DNA of 8,431 bases from Clostridia bacterium (GCA_900770405.1 CAAGKL010000314.1:1-8431), one strand, 5' to 3'; shown: positions 1-5,800, counted from the stretch's first letter. Program-made: numbers and translations. Notes: generated from the letters alone by a model not told the origin.

Positions 1-567
1 CTTCTCCTTTATAAGGTCATCAAAGCGTTTTTTAATGTTCTTCGCGGTCGTTTCCGCCGCGTCGGAGAGCGCCTTTAGCTGCTCGTCGGAGAGCTTTTTG
101 TTGTATTTTAAAATCTCGGTCGTGTAGTTCAGCCAGCCGACCGAGCCCTCCTCGAAATACCTGTCGCGAAAATCCGCCAGCCCCGCAAAATACTCGTTCG
201 TGCTGATGAGCCCGAGCTCATATGCGCTCTTGAGCGAGCGCAGCTCAAGGTCGCGCAGTTCCTTGATTTTGTCGGTGTTTTCCTTCAACCGCGCAAGATA
301 GAGCGCCTCGGAATTTTTCTTGCTGTTCTGGATTTTCTCGCGCTCGTTCTCGTAGAGCTTCTGCGCGCCGATCGCGTCCGCCGCGATAGCGTTCGATTCG
401 GCACGCGCCTTGCCGGCGATTTCGGTCAGGCTCTGCGCCATCTGCTTGTTGATCGCCGAGCCGACCTCCTCCATAGCGCCGGCGCTTTTTTCGCCGAGCC
501 CGTCGAGCCCCTGTTCAAGCCCCGAGGTATCGAGCTCGGTATCAAATTTAATACTTCCGTCAGCCAT
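1..567 (-). CDS. Phage tail tape measure protein, N-terminal part (runs off left edge)
   Basis: The first 189 codons of a longer gene are visible, with no stop before the window edge. The product should be the tape measure protein, which sets tail length and occupies the tail lumen. The N-terminus MADGSIKFDTELDTSGLEQG is the opening commonly seen in Firmicutes siphophage tape measure proteins (GSI.-DTELDTSGLE..L). Residues about 55-110 and 150-189 are rich in Lys, Glu, Ala and Leu and look helical or coiled-coil. The ATG at 567 is preceded by GGAGG at 576-580 with 8-nt spacing. It overlaps the 3' end of the Gp15-family gene by 8 nt (ATGGCTGA), which suggests translational coupling. The position directly after a Gp15-family gene is the expected one for a tape measure gene. 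Membrane segments, peptidase domains and total length lie outside the window. Confidence 0.85.
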   Translation of the reverse strand, partial: MADGSIKFDTELDTSGLEQGLDGLGEKSAGAMEEVGSAINKQMAQSLTEIAGKARAESNAIAADAIGAQKLYENEREKIQNSKKNSEALYLARLKENTDKIKELRDLELRSLKSAYELGLISTNEYFAGLADFRDRYFEEGSVGWLNYTTEILKYNKKLSDEQLKALSDAAETTAKNIKKRFDDLIKEK

Positions 568-1129
568 TCATATCGCCTCCCGCCCCCGCGGAAAATGCCG
601 CCGCAATGACGTCGGCGACCTCCGCGGTTTTTTCATCGCCAAGCGCCCATATGCGCTTTTGCTCGGAAATTCTGCGCCGCAGCGCGCTGTCCTTGATATC
701 GGAGAGCTTGACCGAGCGTACGTGCGCCGCCCGCATAAGCGGCGTTTCGGGCGCAAGCGCGCGCAAAAGCGCCAAAAAGTGCCACCAGTGCATATGCGCC
801 TCGAAAAGATTAATACCGTACTGGGACATAAAGGAGGCAAAAATCAGCTCCTCGTCCGCCGCAAAGGAGAAAATGCGCTCACCGCTGCGCGGGGCGTGCT
901 TTTTGCCGCCGCCGGCGAAGAAGTCGCATAAAAGAGTAAACGCCTCCGCCGGGTCGGGCGGAATTTTGCCCTCGTAGCACATACGCACGGCACGCATATA
1001 ATCGTGCGCATCGCCGCCCTGTTCGATTGCGGCGGCAAAATTCAGCCACACCTTGAAATCGGTCTTAATCGGGTAGTAAATCCCGCTGCCGATCACGCCC
1101 GCGGCAAGCGGCGCGCTTATAATCCTCAC
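560..1129 (-). CDS. Gp15-family phage tail assembly protein
   Basis: This 189-residue protein is recognised as a member of the bacteriophage Gp15 family, which sits between tail tube and tape measure genes in Gram-positive siphophages. By position it probably corresponds to the tail assembly chaperone. The N-terminal part reads YYPIKTDFKVWLNF (residues 18-31), the usual 'inTDFr.Wi.F' opening of the family. The strongest signature is at residues 87-122: FSFAADEELIFASFMSQYGI, then NLFE and MHWWHFLALL. The GTG start at 1129 overlaps the TGA of the tail tube gene as GTGA and has no clear Shine-Dalgarno, so translation is probably coupled to the upstream gene. The frame is intact and the length is usual. 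I saw no slippery sequence signalling a programmed frameshift into another frame, but did not search exhaustively. Confidence 0.85.
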   Translation of the reverse strand: MRIISAPLAAGVIGSGIYYPIKTDFKVWLNFAAAIEQGGDAHDYMRAVRMCYEGKIPPDPAEAFTLLCDFFAGGGKKHAPRSGERIFSFAADEELIFASFMSQYGINLFEAHMHWWHFLALLRALAPETPLMRAAHVRSVKLSDIKDSALRRRISEQKRIWALGDEKTAEVADVIAAAFSAGAGGDMNG

Positions 1130-1605
1130 TTCGTGGCAGCCGTGAAGGTAATGCTCTGCCAGCCGTCGGACGACTGCGCCGTGCCGCTCGTAACCGAGCC
1201 GTTAGCCTTAAGGCTGCCCGAATATGTGTAGGTGTCGCTGTCGTTGCCCTCGGCGTCGGGAATAACGGAGAAATCGCGCTGCTGCGCGCTCGCCGCACCC
1301 TCCGAAAGCGTACTCAGGTCAACGATAACAATGCTTCTCACGGCGTCCGCGCCGATAGCCTCCTTGTCGGCGATAGCGACAAAATCGGCGTGAACCGTGT
1401 CGTCGGAGAACCTGTCGAAGGCAAAGCTGATGGTCGGGTTGTAGCCGACAACATCATTTCTCTCCGACTCCTCGTCGACGTATTTGCGCGAGTATTCAGT
1501 GGGGTTCTTGCTCATCGAAAAATCGGTAAATCCCCTCATTCTGCGGTAGGTTTCGCCCACCTTGCAAAACGCGATTTTCTCGCTTCTTTTCAAAATCTTA
1601 TCCAA
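1126..1605 (-). CDS. Phage major tail (tail tube) protein
   Basis: This 159-residue protein is the probable tail tube subunit, which polymerises into the hollow tube of a siphophage tail. Recognisable stretches are MRGFTDFSMSKNPTEYSRKY (residues 23-42), the following DVVGYNPTISFAFDRF (51-66), DAVRSIVIVDL (87-97) and DFSVIPDAEGNDSDTYTYSG (111-130). Together they match tail proteins found immediately upstream of Gp15-family genes in clostridial prophages. The start is taken as TTG at 1605 because GGGAGGA at 1611-1617 sits 5 nt upstream. The first in-frame ATG is residue 23 and would cut into the conserved N-terminus. The stop overlaps the Gp15 start. Assignment to the tail is firm from context plus motif; the exact family name is from memory. 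Confidence 0.82.
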   Translation of the reverse strand: MDKILKRSEKIAFCKVGETYRRMRGFTDFSMSKNPTEYSRKYVDEESERNDVVGYNPTISFAFDRFSDDTVHADFVAIADKEAIGADAVRSIVIVDLSTLSEGAASAQQRDFSVIPDAEGNDSDTYTYSGSLKANGSVTSGTAQSSDGWQSITFTAATK

Positions 1606-1610
1606 AATAA

Positions 1611-1617
1611 TCCTCCC
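1611..1617 (-). promoter_or_regulatory. Ribosome binding site fixing the TTG start of the tail tube gene
   Basis: GGGAGGA followed by 5 nt and TTG. No ATG lies at a suitable distance, so this site decides the start. It falls in the 18-nt gap after the Minor_capsid_3-like gene's TAA stop. Confidence 0.75.
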
Positions 1618-1623
1618 TTTCCA

Positions 1624-2040
1624 TTAAAGCTGCGTATAGACCATACGCAGGCAAATGCGGTATCTCGCGTGGTTTTCGCTCTGTCCGAACATATACCCGC
1701 CGCTGGTGACGCTGATGCTCTGCACGGTGCGGCCGCCCGAAAGCTCGGGCAGCGCGCCGTCGGTGCTTTGCAGCTCGACCCAGTCGGCGATATTTTCGCA
1801 CAGCTGCTCGTTTTTCATATTTTCGCCGGGCGACATACCGAAGCTCTCGCGCAGCACAATCGCAAAGCAGTACTGCCGCAGTGCGCCCCCGGTCAGATAC
1901 CGCCTGATGACGGGCTCGCAGGGGACAGCCTCGATTGTGAAGCTGCCCTTGCCGTGCGCGAGGTAATCGACGTCAATCTCCCTGCCCGCAAGATAGGGAC
2001 AGCCGGCGAAAAATTTTTGCAGTTGCTCAATCATATACAT
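1624..2040 (-). CDS. Phage minor capsid protein, Minor_capsid_3-like
   Basis: This 138-residue protein resembles the third of the small 'minor capsid' proteins that follow the capsid gene in many Firmicutes siphophages. By position it probably acts at the head-tail joint or as tail terminator. The evidence is MYMIEQLQKFFAGCPYL at the N-terminus, the IDVDYL pattern (22-27), PVIRRYLTGGALRQYCFAI (43-61), LPELSGGRTVQSISVTSGGY (97-116) and the ending ARYRICLRMVYTQL. The ATG at 2040 follows AAAGGA with 5-nt spacing. A longer in-frame reading to 2106 would intrude on the preceding gene and is not needed. The gene ends 18 nt before the tail tube start. The frame is intact and of usual length. Confidence 0.78.
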   Translation of the reverse strand: MYMIEQLQKFFAGCPYLAGREIDVDYLAHGKGSFTIEAVPCEPVIRRYLTGGALRQYCFAIVLRESFGMSPGENMKNEQLCENIADWVELQSTDGALPELSGGRTVQSISVTSGGYMFGQSENHARYRICLRMVYTQL

Positions 2041-2050
2041 ATCAATCCTT

Positions 2051-2491
2051 TCAGCGTGCGGCGAAGAAAACAGGATTTCGCCTAAAGCCGAGAACGGTTC
2101 TGACATTCTGGAACGCGCTTGTTCCCGCGCCCTTCGCGCCCGCCGTGTACGCCGCGCCGGTCAGAATATTGCCGAGGTTCGCCGCCTTCATACGCTCGAA
2201 CCAGTACGCTCCGCGCATCGGCGCGCCCTTGTAGTTGTAGTCCTTGCCCGAGGCGGATTTGCCGTAGTACATCGCCGCCGCGTAGGGCGTGTCATAGACG
2301 ACCGTGCCCGAGCCGAGGCGCGTATTCTGCCAGCCGCTCGCAATCAGCGCGCCGGTATCGCGCGGGACATAGGGCTCGCAGCGGGTGAGAATTTCGTTGT
2401 CTATGTAGCGCTGGACAGCGCCGTTTTTGTCGAGCCCGCGCTCGGCAAGAATCGCCGCCGTCGGCTTAATCGAGAAAGAAACAGCAGCCAT
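2051..2491 (-). CDS. Phage minor capsid protein, Minor_capsid_2-like
   Basis: This 146-residue protein resembles the Minor_capsid_2 family of head-tail joining proteins. The pattern is RGLDKNGAVQRYIDNEI (residues 18-34), YVPRDTGALIASGW (41-54), GSGTVVYDTPYAAAMYYG (60-77) and YWFERMKAANLGNIL (96-110). The 'PYVP.DTG.L', 'V.Y.TPYA...YY' and 'WFERMKA' elements are typical of the family. The residues after 110 (TGAAYTAGAKGAGTSAFQNV) are Gly/Ala-rich and probably flexible. The ATG at 2491 has a GAGGTGG element just upstream, and the gene begins 9 nt after the preceding stop. Co-occurrence with the Minor_capsid_3-like gene directly downstream supports the call. Confidence 0.8.
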   Translation of the reverse strand: MAAVSFSIKPTAAILAERGLDKNGAVQRYIDNEILTRCEPYVPRDTGALIASGWQNTRLGSGTVVYDTPYAAAMYYGKSASGKDYNYKGAPMRGAYWFERMKAANLGNILTGAAYTAGAKGAGTSAFQNVRTVLGFRRNPVFFAAR

Positions 2492-2500
2492 ACCTCCACC

Positions 2501-2800
2501 TCACTTCGCCGTAATCCGGATATGCCCGCCGCGGCGCAGCACAAAATTATCCGAAATTTCGCAAACGGTCAGCGCACCCTCACCGGGCGCATCGCCGCCG
2601 ATGCCGAGGCAGACCTTGTCGCCGGGCAGAATCGAGCGCGCACTTTCGGAGAAAATCCGCGCGCACAGACTTGTCGCGGCGCATCTGCCGCCATCCTCGG
2701 TTTTGAGCGCGTGCAGGATGCGCACGTGCACGTTTGTAAAAATTCTGCGCCGCCACCCGTCCGCCGTGCGGCTGTAAACGCAAATCGTGGCAAATCTCAC
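2501..2800 (-). CDS. Small phage head-tail adaptor / minor capsid-like protein
   Basis: This 99-residue protein lies where Minor_capsid_1-type or adaptor proteins usually occur, between a connector-like gene and the Minor_capsid_2-like gene. I recognise the general pattern ADGWRRRIFTNVHVR (residues 13-27) followed by SILPGDKVCLG (62-72), seen in small clostridial prophage proteins annotated as minor capsid or unknown. I cannot assign a family with certainty. The GTG at 2800 is preferred because GGAGGG at 2808-2813 lies 7 nt upstream. The alternative ATG at 2815 has no Shine-Dalgarno and would overlap the upstream gene. Only 1 nt separates this start from the preceding TGA, so the genes are probably co-translated. 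No signal peptide or membrane segment is visible. Confidence 0.62.
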   Translation of the reverse strand: MRFATICVYSRTADGWRRRIFTNVHVRILHALKTEDGGRCAATSLCARIFSESARSILPGDKVCLGIGGDAPGEGALTVCEISDNFVLRRGGHIRITAK

Positions 2801-2801
2801 A

Positions 2802-3110
2802 TCAAAACCCTCCATACATAAGCACCGGCGGCAGGTATAGCCTTGCCGTGTGCAAAAGCTCGTCCTCCGGTGCGGAAAAACTCTGTTCAAAGCCGTCAAT
2901 TTCCTCGCTCTTTGCCACCGCGGCGCACCGCGCGTAAATTTCCGCCAAGGCGCACACGCAGGCGAGAATGTCCTCGTCATCGAAATCCGGCTCCGTGCAG
3001 GTGATGTTCTTTATATACTGCTCCGCGCGTTCGCAGAAGGGCTCAAACTCGTCCTCCGAGTCAAACTCCGCGCCGCCGAAGCTGTCGCAGTAATAGTCAA
3101 ATTCGGTCAT
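2802..3110 (-). CDS. Small acidic phage protein, putative head-tail connector
   Basis: This 102-residue acidic protein is encoded directly downstream of the major capsid gene, a place normally held by a head-tail connector or DNA-packaging-associated protein. The N-terminus (MTEFDYYCDSFGGAEFDSED) is very rich in Asp and Glu. It is followed by apparent helices: EPFCERAEQYIKNI at 23-36 and DEDILACVCALAEIYARCAA at 45-64. That helical layout is compatible with gp6/gp15-type connectors, but no decisive motif is visible, so the function is inferred from position. The ATG at 3110 is preceded by GGGGGAAG with suitable spacing; an upstream in-frame ATG at 3149 lacks this. An 89-nt spacer separates it from the capsid stop, the largest gap within the module. 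Confidence 0.6.
   Translation of the reverse strand: MTEFDYYCDSFGGAEFDSEDEFEPFCERAEQYIKNITCTEPDFDDEDILACVCALAEIYARCAAVAKSEEIDGFEQSFSAPEDELLHTARLYLPPVLMYGGF
2808..2813 (-). promoter_or_regulatory. Ribosome binding site for the GTG start at 2800
   Basis: GGAGGG lies inside the last codons of the upstream connector gene (encoding ...YGGF), 7 nt before the GTG. It decides between the GTG at 2800 and the ATG at 2815. Confidence 0.7.
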
Positions 3111-3199
3111 ATACTTCCCCCGCTGCCGGCGGAAGCGGGCAGAGTGCATTCACCGCAGTCCCGCTGCGCAAATGCCGCTCCGCTCACTCTCCGCGAAAA

Positions 3200-4090
3200 T
3201 CAGCCCTGACCCCCGGTCGGAGTATCATTACCGGTAGTTGTTGCGGGCTTTTCGAGGAACTTCGCCAGAACAACCTTTGCCGAGTTGGAGAGAACGACCG
3301 TGTAGAACTTGTCCACCGAAACGTCGGTCAGGCGCTTCAGACTCTGGCGCTCCGCCTCGACGTTGGTGTCGCGCTTGAGGTAAATCGTGAGCGCGGCGGT
3401 CTCGTCGGCATCATCGCCGTTTTCTATCTGGACAATCGGGCACTGGTAATAGCCGTTCTTAAGCGGAACCTTCTTCGAGGGCACTACCCTCGCGTTGGCA
3501 ATCATACCCACCTCGCCGGTCATAACCGTCGAGCCTGTGTACTTGTCGGCGGAGATGAAATCGGCGTCGTGGCGCAGCTGAGTGAGCTGCTTGGGGTGAA
3601 CGAAGATAACCTTCTGAGTGTTCGCCTCTTCGCTGAAAACGTCAATGGCGTCGATGATGCCGTCATAGCTGATGATGCCGTCGGCGGAGTATGTGAGCTG
3701 CGCTGTCTGCAGCGCGTCCATCGCGTCGCTGTCAACCTTTGACGCAATCGCCTTTGCGAGCTGGTTGTTGGTCTCGCCCACGGGATTGCCGTAGCCCGAG
3801 AGAACCGCCTCGTCTGTGAGCTCAACTGCCTTCATCGCCTTTTTGATGGTAACGCTCGTTGTAGTCGCGGTAAGCTTTTCGGTCGAAACCGCCTTGCCCT
3901 CGGCGATGTCGGTCGCGTCGCCTATGTAGGCATACTGCGGAACGACAATCGTGTCGCCGGCAACGCCGACAAGCGTATCGTCAACCTTTGCAAAGGGCGC
4001 AACGACGAGCTTTCTTGTAATCTTGCCCGAAATCATATCCCCCATAACCTTGGGGTTGATGAGCTCGGAAATCTGTGTGGAATGTGCCAT
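3200..4090 (-). CDS. Phage major capsid protein (N4-gp56-like / HK97-fold)
   Basis: This 296-residue protein is the probable shell subunit. It matches the pattern of N4-gp56-family capsid proteins in Firmicutes prophages: INPKVMGDMISGKI (residues 11-24), DTIVVPQYAYIGDATDIAEG (46-65), KKAMKAVELTDEAVLSGYG (83-101), ISYDGIIDAIDVF (140-152), VIFVHPKQLTQLR (161-173), TGEVGMIANARVVPSKKVP (191-209) and TIYLKRDTNVEAER (235-248). The protein begins essentially at the mature capsid domain, with no N-terminal delta/scaffold domain, so assembly would normally need a separate scaffold; none is encoded upstream here. The C-terminal tail is Thr/Gly-rich. The ATG at 4090 has AAAGGA about 10 nt upstream; an extension to 4198 is rejected. 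It is the first gene behind a strong consensus promoter. Confidence 0.88.
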   Translation of the reverse strand: MAHSTQISELINPKVMGDMISGKITRKLVVAPFAKVDDTLVGVAGDTIVVPQYAYIGDATDIAEGKAVSTEKLTATTTSVTIKKAMKAVELTDEAVLSGYGNPVGETNNQLAKAIASKVDSDAMDALQTAQLTYSADGIISYDGIIDAIDVFSEEANTQKVIFVHPKQLTQLRHDADFISADKYTGSTVMTGEVGMIANARVVPSKKVPLKNGYYQCPIVQIENGDDADETAALTIYLKRDTNVEAERQSLKRLTDVSVDKFYTVVLSNSAKVVLAKFLEKPATTTGNDTPTGGQG

Positions 4091-4114
4091 TAATATAACT
4101 TCCTTTCCTTCGAG

Positions 4115-4131
4115 TTGTAGCGCTACGCAAC
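4115..4131 (+). repeat. Direct repeat copy 1 (TYGTAGCRYTRCGCAAC)
   Basis: TTGTAGCGCTACGCAAC. It contains the perfect 10-bp palindrome GTAGCGCTAC (4117-4126). In the capsid transcript it lies just upstream of the ribosome binding site. It differs from copy 2 by four transitions in 17 positions. Confidence 0.65.
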
Positions 4132-4182
4132 GGGTGGTGTAAAAAAATTTTTTTCTGCGCGCAAAAATCACCGCCCGCCATC

Positions 4183-4199
4183 TCGTAGCATTGCGCAAC
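4183..4199 (+). repeat. Direct repeat copy 2 (TYGTAGCRYTRCGCAAC)
   Basis: TCGTAGCATTGCGCAAC, in the same orientation as copy 1 and 68 bp away. It lies about 40-55 nt downstream of the predicted transcription start, a usual place for a roadblock-type operator. Confidence 0.65.
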
Positions 4200-4242
4200 T
4201 ATTACTCTAAAAAAATTTAGCCGCGCCCTCGAATTTATTTGT

Positions 4243-4271
4243 ATTATACCATAATCTTCCAATTTTGTCAA
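4243..4271 (-). promoter_or_regulatory. Consensus sigma-A promoter for the phage module
   Basis: Read on the minus strand, TTGACA (4266-4271) and TATAAT (4243-4248) are both perfect matches to the housekeeping consensus. The spacer is exactly 17 nt and an extended -10 element (TG then one base before TATAAT) is present. Transcription should start near 4236, giving a leader of about 145 nt before the capsid ATG. A promoter this strong ahead of phage structural genes would presumably need repression, and imperfect direct repeats flank it on both sides. Confidence 0.88.
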
Positions 4272-4276
4272 GCATT

Positions 4277-4293
4277 ATTTTGCACTACGCAAC
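4277..4293 (+). repeat. Direct repeat copy 3, more diverged
   Basis: ATTTTGCACTACGCAAC. The last 9 bases (CTACGCAAC) are identical to copy 1, and 13 of 17 positions match it overall. It lies immediately upstream of the -35 element on the minus strand, 94 bp from copy 2. Confidence 0.55.
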
Positions 4294-4305
4294 AGTTTGC
4301 GCGCA

Positions 4306-4350
4306 TAAAAATCCCCCGCAGGGCAGTATTTATGCGTCCTCGCGGGGGAT
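4306..4350 (-). terminator. Intrinsic terminator of ypeB
   Basis: On the minus strand the arms ATCCCCCGC(G)AGG and CCTGCGGGGGAT form a 12-bp stem with one bulged G. They are followed at once by a run of U. It lies about 120 nt after the ypeB stop and just before the phage promoter, so it should insulate the two units. The loop contains CGCATAAA, complementary to the TTTATGCG that follows the stem (4302-4309 against 4329-4336), so an H-type pseudoknot or alternative fold is possible. Confidence 0.8.
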
Positions 4351-4381
4351 AGAAAATTTTTTATATTCTTTTAAAACTCAC

Positions 4382-4467
4382 TTTTCGCAAAAAACTAAAT
4401 CATAATTTTCGCAAGCCACAAATCGGCTCTGTAGCTCAAATACCGATATACGCCTTAATTTTCGCAA
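4382..4467 (+). repeat. Three copies of TTTTCGCAA in the ypeB 3' region
   Basis: TTTTCGCAA occurs at 4382-4390, 4406-4414 and 4459-4467; the last two share AATTTTCGCAA. All have the same orientation (TTGCGAAAA in the ypeB transcript). The sequence is AT-rich, so chance cannot be excluded. Confidence 0.4.
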
Positions 4468-4471
4468 ATTT

Positions 4472-5794
4472 TCAGACCGTCAGTATCCCCTCGTCCGACT
4501 CAACCAGAAGCAGGATTTCCTCCTCGCGACCGTTTTGTGCGTTAATGTAGACGAGCACATTTTTCCCGCCGACCGAGCCTTTGAATTCGTAGCAGAGCAC
4601 CTCGCGCTCGCTGTCCTTCGGGATAAGCGCGACGCGCGCGGACGCGATTGCTATGCGGCGCGAGACCTTTGCGCGGGCGTTGTCGCGGCTGATTGCGGGG
4701 GTAAGCCCCTCACGCACGCTGTGGTTCATCAGATAGCCGTTCGTCTCAAGCCCGACCACCTCGCCGTCATCGAGCGCAACCTCGACCTTGACCAGGTCGC
4801 TGTAGCAGACAACGCCGTCCTGCTCGTAGGCGAAATTCACTGTCGCGGTGCCGTTTTGCAGCTCGTAATAGCTCTCGCGCATCGAGCTGTAGCCGTGCGC
4901 GTCGAGGAATTTGCGCGCCAGCTCAATCGCCTGCTGTCGGTCAATCGTCTGCTCGCCGACCTCGCGCGCGTTCATATAATAGAGCACATATCCGCCCTGC
5001 TTCGTAATCGAAACCGAGCTTTTGCCGCCGCCGGCGGTGAAGGTGTAGCAGTTGATTGCCGAGTTTTTACTCTCGCCCTTGTAGGAGATGAACCCGCTGC
5101 GCCTGCCGAAAAATTCGCCGGCAATGCGCGCCGCCTGCTCGGGGGTGATTTCGGGCGCGCCCTCGCACATTGCGGGCGCACGGCTGCCGATGTGCTCGGA
5201 GAACGGGCCGTCGTAGATGAGCGACGGGTACTCGCCGAACTCCTTTTCGACGGCAGAAAAGCCGTCGCTGCCGCCGGCGGCATAGGCAACGGTCTGCAGC
5301 GCGTGCGGGTCGGAAAAGCTGACCGCGCCGGCGTAGAGCTCACCGCACAGGGAGTTGAGCGCGGCGGACAAATTCCCGGCGTACCTGCCGAGCGAGGCGA
5401 GGTTCTCATACTCCTCCTCGGTAATCGCCGTGTCATAGAGCGCGTTTTTCGATAGGTAAAAGCTGTAATCACCGACCTGCGAGAGAAATTTTTCGGTGTT
5501 GTCGAGCGACACGCCGGAAAGCGGCAGCTGGGCGATGCACTCCTTCGCCGCGGCGCTCTGGCGCGAGAGCTCGGCGGAAATTTCGGCAAAATGCGCGGGT
5601 GAATTGACCGCGAGCCCCTTTGCAATCAGTGTATTTATGTCGTCAACATAGTCGTTGAGCTCGAAAAAAGCCCTGTTGTAGTTGTTCTGCACCGCCGCCT
5701 CGTAGCGGCGCGCGCGGTAAAATTCATATCCGCCGAAGCAGCTCACCGCGACCAGTGCGCAGGTCAAAAGCCAGTATCCGTAATTTCTTTTCAC
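4472..5794 (-). CDS. ypeB: Germination protein YpeB
   Basis: This 440-residue protein is the homologue of YpeB, the spore protein that in Bacillus is needed for stable localisation of the cortex-lytic enzyme SleB and hence for cortex breakdown during germination. A single N-terminal hydrophobic segment (about residues 5-24) would anchor it in the membrane. A helical N-terminal domain follows to about residue 185, then the conserved YPSLIYDGPFSEHI (189-202). The C-terminal half has the layout of three PepSY-like repeats (about 216-280, 285-355, 362-435), including QGGYVLYYMNAR and NGYLMNHSVR (352-361). The GTG at 5794 is chosen because GGAGGA lies 6 nt upstream; starting upstream would only add an Arg-rich tail. 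No sleB lies beside it in this window, unlike the sleB-ypeB operon of Bacillus. Its divergent neighbour is spoIIR. Confidence 0.9.
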   Translation of the reverse strand: MKRNYGYWLLTCALVAVSCFGGYEFYRARRYEAAVQNNYNRAFFELNDYVDDINTLIAKGLAVNSPAHFAEISAELSRQSAAAKECIAQLPLSGVSLDNTEKFLSQVGDYSFYLSKNALYDTAITEEEYENLASLGRYAGNLSAALNSLCGELYAGAVSFSDPHALQTVAYAAGGSDGFSAVEKEFGEYPSLIYDGPFSEHIGSRAPAMCEGAPEITPEQAARIAGEFFGRRSGFISYKGESKNSAINCYTFTAGGGKSSVSITKQGGYVLYYMNAREVGEQTIDRQQAIELARKFLDAHGYSSMRESYYELQNGTATVNFAYEQDGVVCYSDLVKVEVALDDGEVVGLETNGYLMNHSVREGLTPAISRDNARAKVSRRIAIASARVALIPKDSEREVLCYEFKGSVGGKNVLVYINAQNGREEEILLLVESDEGILTV

Positions 5795-5800
5795 GATAAA

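Larger units (their letters stand above)
4091..4471. other. Junction between ypeB and the phage module, no gene
   Basis: This 381-bp AT-rich stretch encodes no supported gene in any frame. From right to left it holds AT-rich sequence with three TTTTCGCAA copies, the ypeB terminator, the capsid promoter, and a leader of about 145 nt with repeats and an A7T7 palindrome (4141-4154). The pentamer CGCAA occurs seven times on the plus strand (4126, 4160, 4194, 4288, 4386, 4410, 4463) against two on the minus strand. I found no integrase, tRNA, recognisable attachment core or transposase remnant. Confidence 0.75.

Noticed and set aside
1390..2085. Open frame of 231 codons on the plus strand across the tail tube and Minor_capsid_3-like genes
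   Set aside because: It spans the boundary between two recognised minus-strand genes and has no recognisable motif, so it is a codon-bias shadow.
3111..3199. Possible small gene or regulatory element in the 89-nt gap after the capsid gene
   Set aside because: No start with a ribosome binding site other than that of the next gene, and only a 5-bp hairpin (CGCAG/CTGCG) without a U-run.
3200..4090. Encapsulin (nanocompartment) instead of phage capsid
   Set aside because: The gene is followed by a full set of connector, minor capsid, tail tube, Gp15-type and tape measure genes and has no cargo enzyme beside it, so a phage capsid is the better reading.
4091..4198. N-terminal extension of the capsid protein
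   Set aside because: The added 36 residues are basic and unlike capsid N-termini. They lie in the structured leader, and the ATG at 4090 has its own ribosome binding site.
4302..4350. Riboswitch or CRISPR repeat at the inverted repeat
   Set aside because: There is a single hairpin with a U-run, no repeat-spacer periodicity, and it lies downstream of ypeB, so a terminator explains it.
4426..4455. tRNA-like string GGCTCTGTAGCTCAA
   Set aside because: It resembles the 5' end of a tRNA, but no anticodon arm, T arm or matching acceptor 3' strand follows, so it is not a tRNA. Whether it is a remnant attachment site cannot be judged without the other end of the element.
4535..5455. Long open frame (306 codons) on the plus strand inside ypeB
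   Set aside because: It is antisense to a clearly recognised YpeB frame. Its product shows no family pattern, and GC-rich third positions produce such shadow frames throughout this window.
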